From: Pontibaca salina
Lineage (GTDB): Bacteria > Pseudomonadota > Alphaproteobacteria > Rhodobacterales > Rhodobacteraceae
DNA: 64,000 bases
Assembly: GCF_016307205.1 (NCBI RefSeq)
Contig: NZ_JAEIJD010000001.1
Location: 248,001 to 312,000 of the forward strand
Direction of reading: 5' to 3'
Made by a program: the position numbers and the translations under genes. Position 1 is the first letter of the stretch, and each line of letters opens with the position of its first letter. Of this stretch, positions 60,970 to 64,000 are shown piece by piece. Under the pieces are notes generated by a model. The model worked only from the letters and a program-made list of their open reading frames with translations. It was not told where the DNA came from and did no database searches.

Positions 60970-61410
60970 TTACCAGCGGTTCAGGGCGTCTTCATCCTCA
61001 TCGCGGGCAGCAACCCAGTCGGCGCCTTGATCGGTGATTTCCTTTTTCCAGAACGGTGCGCGGGATTTCAGGTAATCCATCAGAAATTCCGCCGCCTGAA
61101 ATGCATCGACGCGATGGCGCGAGGCGGTGGCGACCATCATGATCCGCGCGCCCGGCGTCAGCCGCCCGTAGCGGTGGATCACCAGCACATCGTTCAGCGC
61201 CCACCGCGTCTGCGCCTGATCCGCGATCTGGTGCAGCGCAGTTTTGGTCATCTCCGGATAATGTTCGATCTCCATCCTGCGCAAGGTTCCCTCGGAGTTG
61301 TTGCGCACAATCCCGGTAAAACTGACCACCGCGCCGGTATCTTTTCCCCGCCCGAAGTGCTCAAGCTCGGCGCTTGGGTCGAAATTCTCTTCCTGCACCT
61401 GCACACGCAT
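60970..61410 (-). CDS. moaE: Molybdopterin synthase catalytic subunit
   Basis: The 146-residue large subunit transfers sulfur from MoaD to precursor Z. Recognisable blocks are GAVVSFTGIVRNNSEGTLRRMEIEHYPEM, VLVIHRYGRLTPGARIMMVATASRHRVDAFQAAEFLMDYLKSRAPFWKKE (catalytic lysines near the end). It follows moaD by 3 bp. Molybdopterin is needed for xanthine dehydrogenase, so this fits a purine-catabolising cell, but moaE here is a housekeeping gene in the uvrC-pgsA-moaD-moaE row. Confidence 0.96.
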   Translation of the reverse strand: MRVQVQEENFDPSAELEHFGRGKDTGAVVSFTGIVRNNSEGTLRRMEIEHYPEMTKTALHQIADQAQTRWALNDVLVIHRYGRLTPGARIMMVATASRHRVDAFQAAEFLMDYLKSRAPFWKKEITDQGADWVAARDEDEDALNRW

Positions 61411-61413
61411 CGC

Positions 61414-61659
61414 TCACCCTCCCGTCATCGGCGGGAAGAACGCGACCTCGCGCACATTGGCGAGCGGCGCGTCGAAATCGGCCAGCTCCTGATCCAGCGC
61501 GACCCGTAGCGCCGACAGGTCCGCAAAGGCCGCGGCATAGCGTTCTTCTCGCGCGCGCAATTCCTCGACCAGTTCGGAAACCGTACCGGCATCGGTCTCA
61601 ACCTTTTCGCGCGGCAATCCGATGCGTTCGCGCACCCATGCGAAATAAAGCACATCCAT
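61414..61659 (-). CDS. moaD: Molybdopterin synthase sulfur-carrier subunit
   Basis: The ubiquitin-like protein is 81 residues and ends with the required Gly-Gly (PPMTGG), which becomes a thiocarboxylate. It begins MDVLYFAWVRERIG. Two ATGs compete: 61665 overlaps the pgsA stop but leaves almost no spacing to the AAGGAGG ribosome site, while 61659 gives seven bases and is preferred. It forms the synthase with MoaE encoded next. Confidence 0.94.
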   Translation of the reverse strand: MDVLYFAWVRERIGLPREKVETDAGTVSELVEELRAREERYAAAFADLSALRVALDQELADFDAPLANVREVAFFPPMTGG

Positions 61660-61661
61660 GT

Positions 61662-62324
61662 TCATTCCTCCTTGAGATGCGGCAGCGCCTTGCGCAGATA
61701 ATCCCAGCCGGTCAGCAATGTTAACCCCGCCGCCAGCCACAGCAACCACAGCCCGATACGTCCTGTCCACTCCATGCCTTCCAGCTTCCAGCGCAGCCCG
61801 TCCGGATCCGCACCGGTACCCATCAACGTGCGCTCGAACAGGTCTGGGTCCATGCCTTCGGCGCTTAGTCCCAGCGCGTGTTCGAAAATGCCCTGTGAAA
61901 ACAGCACCGCGATGGCGACCATTTGCGCCGTGGTCTTCCACTTTGCCAACTGGGTGACCCGGAGCGTGCCGGCCACATCACCAAGGAATTCGCGCAAGCC
62001 CGAAACGAAGACCTCGCGAAACAGGATTACGGTGGCAGGCAGCACCAACCAGGGCGACATCGAGGAGTAGCCGACAATCACCATCAGCGCGATGATCACC
62101 ATCGCCTTATCCGCGATCGGGTCAAGCATCGCACCCAGCTTGGTCTCCTGTCTCCAGGCCCGGGCGAGATAGCCATCGAACCAATCGGTCACCGCCGCAC
62201 CGATGAACAGAATCAGGGCAAGCCAGTCGGCCCAGGGACGGTGGAAGTACAGAAACATTATCGCCAGCCCCGGCGCAGCCAGAAGGCGCAGAAACGTCAG
62301 GATATTAGGTAGGGTCAAACTCAT
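61662..62324 (-). CDS. pgsA: CDP-diacylglycerol-glycerol-3-phosphate 3-phosphatidyltransferase
   Basis: The 220-residue membrane enzyme makes phosphatidylglycerol phosphate. The CDP-alcohol phosphotransferase motif is present: DWFDGYLARAW...GAMLDPIADK, matching D-G-x2-A-R-x8-G-x3-D-x3-D. Four to five helices surround it. A hydrophilic insert (SAEGMDPDLFERTLMGTGADPDGLRWKLEG) near the C-terminus is larger than in E. coli PgsA. It starts 138 bp after uvrC and runs into moaD with two bases between them. Confidence 0.93.
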   Translation of the reverse strand: MSLTLPNILTFLRLLAAPGLAIMFLYFHRPWADWLALILFIGAAVTDWFDGYLARAWRQETKLGAMLDPIADKAMVIIALMVIVGYSSMSPWLVLPATVILFREVFVSGLREFLGDVAGTLRVTQLAKWKTTAQMVAIAVLFSQGIFEHALGLSAEGMDPDLFERTLMGTGADPDGLRWKLEGMEWTGRIGLWLLWLAAGLTLLTGWDYLRKALPHLKEE

Positions 62325-62410
62325 GGTCGAACCCTACAATGCGGCCCCGGAACTTGAAAGCGGATGTTGGCGTATCGCGGCAGCAATGGCCGATTTGCCC
62401 TGTGGGCAAA

Positions 62411-62445
62411 GCCTCCGGCGGGGGTATTTCCCGACCAGAAAGAGA
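62411..62445. repeat. GC-rich intergenic motif typical of Rhodobacterales
   Basis: Between uvrC and pgsA lies GCCTCCGGCGGGGGTATTT, followed by AGAAAGAGA seven bases later. I recall this type of sequence as common in intergenic regions of Rhodobacteraceae genomes, often just after genes. It contains a short GC-rich near-palindrome (CCTCCGGCGG). Its function is unclear; it supports the taxonomic placement. Confidence 0.45.
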
Positions 62446-62462
62446 CCGGGGCGCGGCACCGG

Positions 62463-64000
62463 TCAGCCGCGGGTGTGAAAATGGTCATAGATGGTTTCGG
62501 CAAGCCGATCCGAGATACCGTCGACCGCTTTGAGATCGGCCAGGTCTGCGCGGCTAACCGCCTTGGCGCTGCCGAAATGTGCCAACAGCGCGCGTTTGCG
62601 GGCCGCCCCGACACCCGGCACCTCGTCAAGCGGAGTGGCACCAACCGCCTTGGCGCGTTTGGCGCGGTGAGTGCCGATGGCAAAGCGGTGCGCTTCGTCG
62701 CGCAGACGCTGGATGAAATAGAGCACTGGATCGTTGTGCCGCAGCGCAAAAGGCCGGGTGCCGGGGCGGTGGAACTCCTCCTTGCCGGCATCGCGGTCCA
62801 CGCCTTTGGCCACACCGACCATGGGGATGTCGCCGACGCCGTGTTCTGCCATGATCTGCGCCACCGCGCTGACCTGCCCGGCACCACCATCGATCAGCAG
62901 CAGGTCGGGCCAAAGGCCCCTCTCCCGCGTCGGATCGTCTTTCAGCAGGCGTTTGAAGCGGCGGCTCAGAACCTCTTTCATCATGCCGAAATCGTCGCCG
63001 GGGGTCAGATCGTCACCACGGATATTGAACTTGCGGTATTGGTTCTTCATCAACCCCTCCGGCCCGGCGACAATCATCGCGCCGACCGCATTCGTGCCCT
63101 GAATATGGGAGTTGTCATAGACCTCGATCCGTTGCGGCGGGACGTTGAGCGCGAAAGCTTCGGCCAGAGCGCGCAGCAGTTTTGCCTGTGTCGCGCTTTC
63201 CGCCATGCGACGGGCCAGCGCTTCGCGCGCATTGCGCAAAGCTCCGCCCACCAGTTCGGCCTTTTCACCGCGTTGCGGCACCAGGATTTCCACCTTGCGC
63301 CCGGCCTTTTCAGACAGTGCCTGCTGCATCAGATCAGCGTTTTCGATGGCGTCGGACAAAAGCAACTGCCGCGGTGGTTGCTTGTTATCATAGAACTGGC
63401 CCAGAAATGCCTCCATCACTTCGGGCGCGCCCATATCCGCGCCAACGCGGGGATAGTAATCGTGATTGCCCCAGTTCTGGTTGGCGCGGATGAAGAACAC
63501 CTGCACGCAGGCCTGCCCGCCCTCAAGGTGCAAGGCCACCACATCCGCCTCGGGCACACCACGCGGATTGATGCCCTGTGCGCCTTGGACCTGGGTCAGT
63601 GCGCGGATGCGGTCGCGCAGACCGGCGGCGCGCTCAAACTCCATCGCGTCCGAGGCCTGCTGCATCTCGATCGCCAGCTCTTCCTGAATACGGGTTGACC
63701 GGCCAGACAAGAACCGTTCGGCATCGCGCACGGAATCTGCGTATTCGGCTTCGCTGATATAGCCGACACAAGGGGCCGAGCAGCGTTTGATCTGGTAGAG
63801 CAGGCAGGGCCTTGTGCGGTTTTGAAACACCGAATCAGTGCAATTGCGCAGCAGGAACGCCTTTTGCAGCTGATTCAGGGTGCGATGGACCGCCCCGGCG
63901 CTGGCAAAGGGCCCGAAATAGCTGCCTTTTGCTTTCTTGGCTCCGCGATGTCTTTTGATTTGGGGAAACGGATGATCCTTGGCCAGCAGGATATTGGGGA
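62463..64000 (-). CDS. uvrC: UvrABC excinuclease subunit C (5' end outside window)
   Basis: The frame stays open to the right edge of the window; the first visible residues [20 protein letters not shown] and [17 protein letters not shown] are the second half of the GIY-YIG nuclease domain, so only the extreme N-terminus is missing. The Cys-rich segment ([27 protein letters not shown]) follows, then the UvrB-binding UVR motif ([25 protein letters not shown]), the RNase H-like second nuclease domain ([26 protein letters not shown]) and tandem HhH motifs ([18 protein letters not shown]). It makes both incisions in nucleotide excision repair. Confidence 0.96.
   Translation of the reverse strand, partial: PNILLAKDHPFPQIKRHRGAKKAKGSYFGPFASAGAVHRTLNQLQKAFLLRNCTDSVFQNRTRPCLLYQIKRCSAPCVGYISEAEYADSVRDAERFLSGRSTRIQEELAIEMQQASDAMEFERAAGLRDRIRALTQVQGAQGINPRGVPEADVVALHLEGGQACVQVFFIRANQNWGNHDYYPRVGADMGAPEVMEAFLGQFYDNKQPPRQLLLSDAIENADLMQQALSEKAGRKVEILVPQRGEKAELVGGALRNAREALARRMAESATQAKLLRALAEAFALNVPPQRIEVYDNSHIQGTNAVGAMIVAGPEGLMKNQYRKFNIRGDDLTPGDDFGMMKEVLSRRFKRLLKDDPTRERGLWPDLLLIDGGAGQVSAVAQIMAEHGVGDIPMVGVAKGVDRDAGKEEFHRPGTRPFALRHNDPVLYFIQRLRDEAHRFAIGTHRAKRAKAVGATPLDEVPGVGAARKRALLAHFGSAKAVSRADLADLKAVDGISDRLAETIYDHFHTRG

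Overview
The window looks like a chromosomal segment of a GC-rich alphaproteobacterium of the order Rhodobacterales (Roseobacter/Paracoccus relatives). The support is the gene content: a beta-hydroxyaspartate cycle operon, a PuuE-UraD fusion, a uvrC-pgsA-moaD-moaE row, TRAP and Liv transporters, and serine-cycle genes. This is inferred from content, not from a database match. No rRNA, tRNA, insertion sequence, prophage or CRISPR array was seen, and coding density is high. Both edges cut genes: a fadB/fadJ-type dehydrogenase at the left and uvrC at the right.

Region 1 (about 1.2-16 kb) handles purine ring breakdown and use of the glyoxylate it yields. A membrane urate oxidase with a cytochrome c tail (puuD), 5-hydroxyisourate hydrolase (uraH), a fused allantoinase/OHCU decarboxylase (puuE-uraD), ureidoglycolate lyase (allA) and ureidoglycine aminohydrolase (allE) surround a complete beta-hydroxyaspartate cycle operon, bhcABCD, with its divergent IclR regulator bhcR. 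Ureide breakdown releases glyoxylate and ammonia; the bhc enzymes convert glyoxylate to oxaloacetate without carbon loss. A MOT1-type molybdate transporter and a TupBCA tungstate ABC transporter follow.

Region 2 (16-25 kb) is envelope and redox: a small DUF6494-like gene, a DsbD / Lgt-like-TlpA / DsbA operon, an MscS channel, a glutathione S-transferase, an L,D-transpeptidase, and an OmpR-type two-component system. The same direct repeat, CTTAAG-N5-CTTAAG, lies upstream of both dsbD and the response regulator.

Region 3 (25-43.7 kb) is transport and general metabolism: a TeaABCD-like TRAP transporter with a universal stress protein, MarR plus a Bcr/CflA exporter, a branched-chain amino-acid-type ABC transporter (livGF, binding protein, livHM), a patatin-like phospholipase, an RND pump with its membrane fusion protein, a Cys/Met-metabolism PLP enzyme, and a luciferase-like oxidoreductase.

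Region 4 (43.8-54.8 kb) is a serine-cycle island: a class V aminotransferase (probable sga), mtkA, mtkB, a doubtful small ORF, ppc and glyA on the minus strand, diverging from a NarL/LuxR-type regulator, mcl (malyl-CoA lyase) and gck (glycerate kinase). Two adjacent perfect palindromes lie between the divergent halves. The same cell can therefore meet glyoxylate with two assimilation routes.

Region 5 (54.9-64 kb) is housekeeping: gshA, a small membrane protein, rsmE, ubiA, an OmpA-family protein with a coiled-coil partner, moaE, moaD, pgsA and uvrC.
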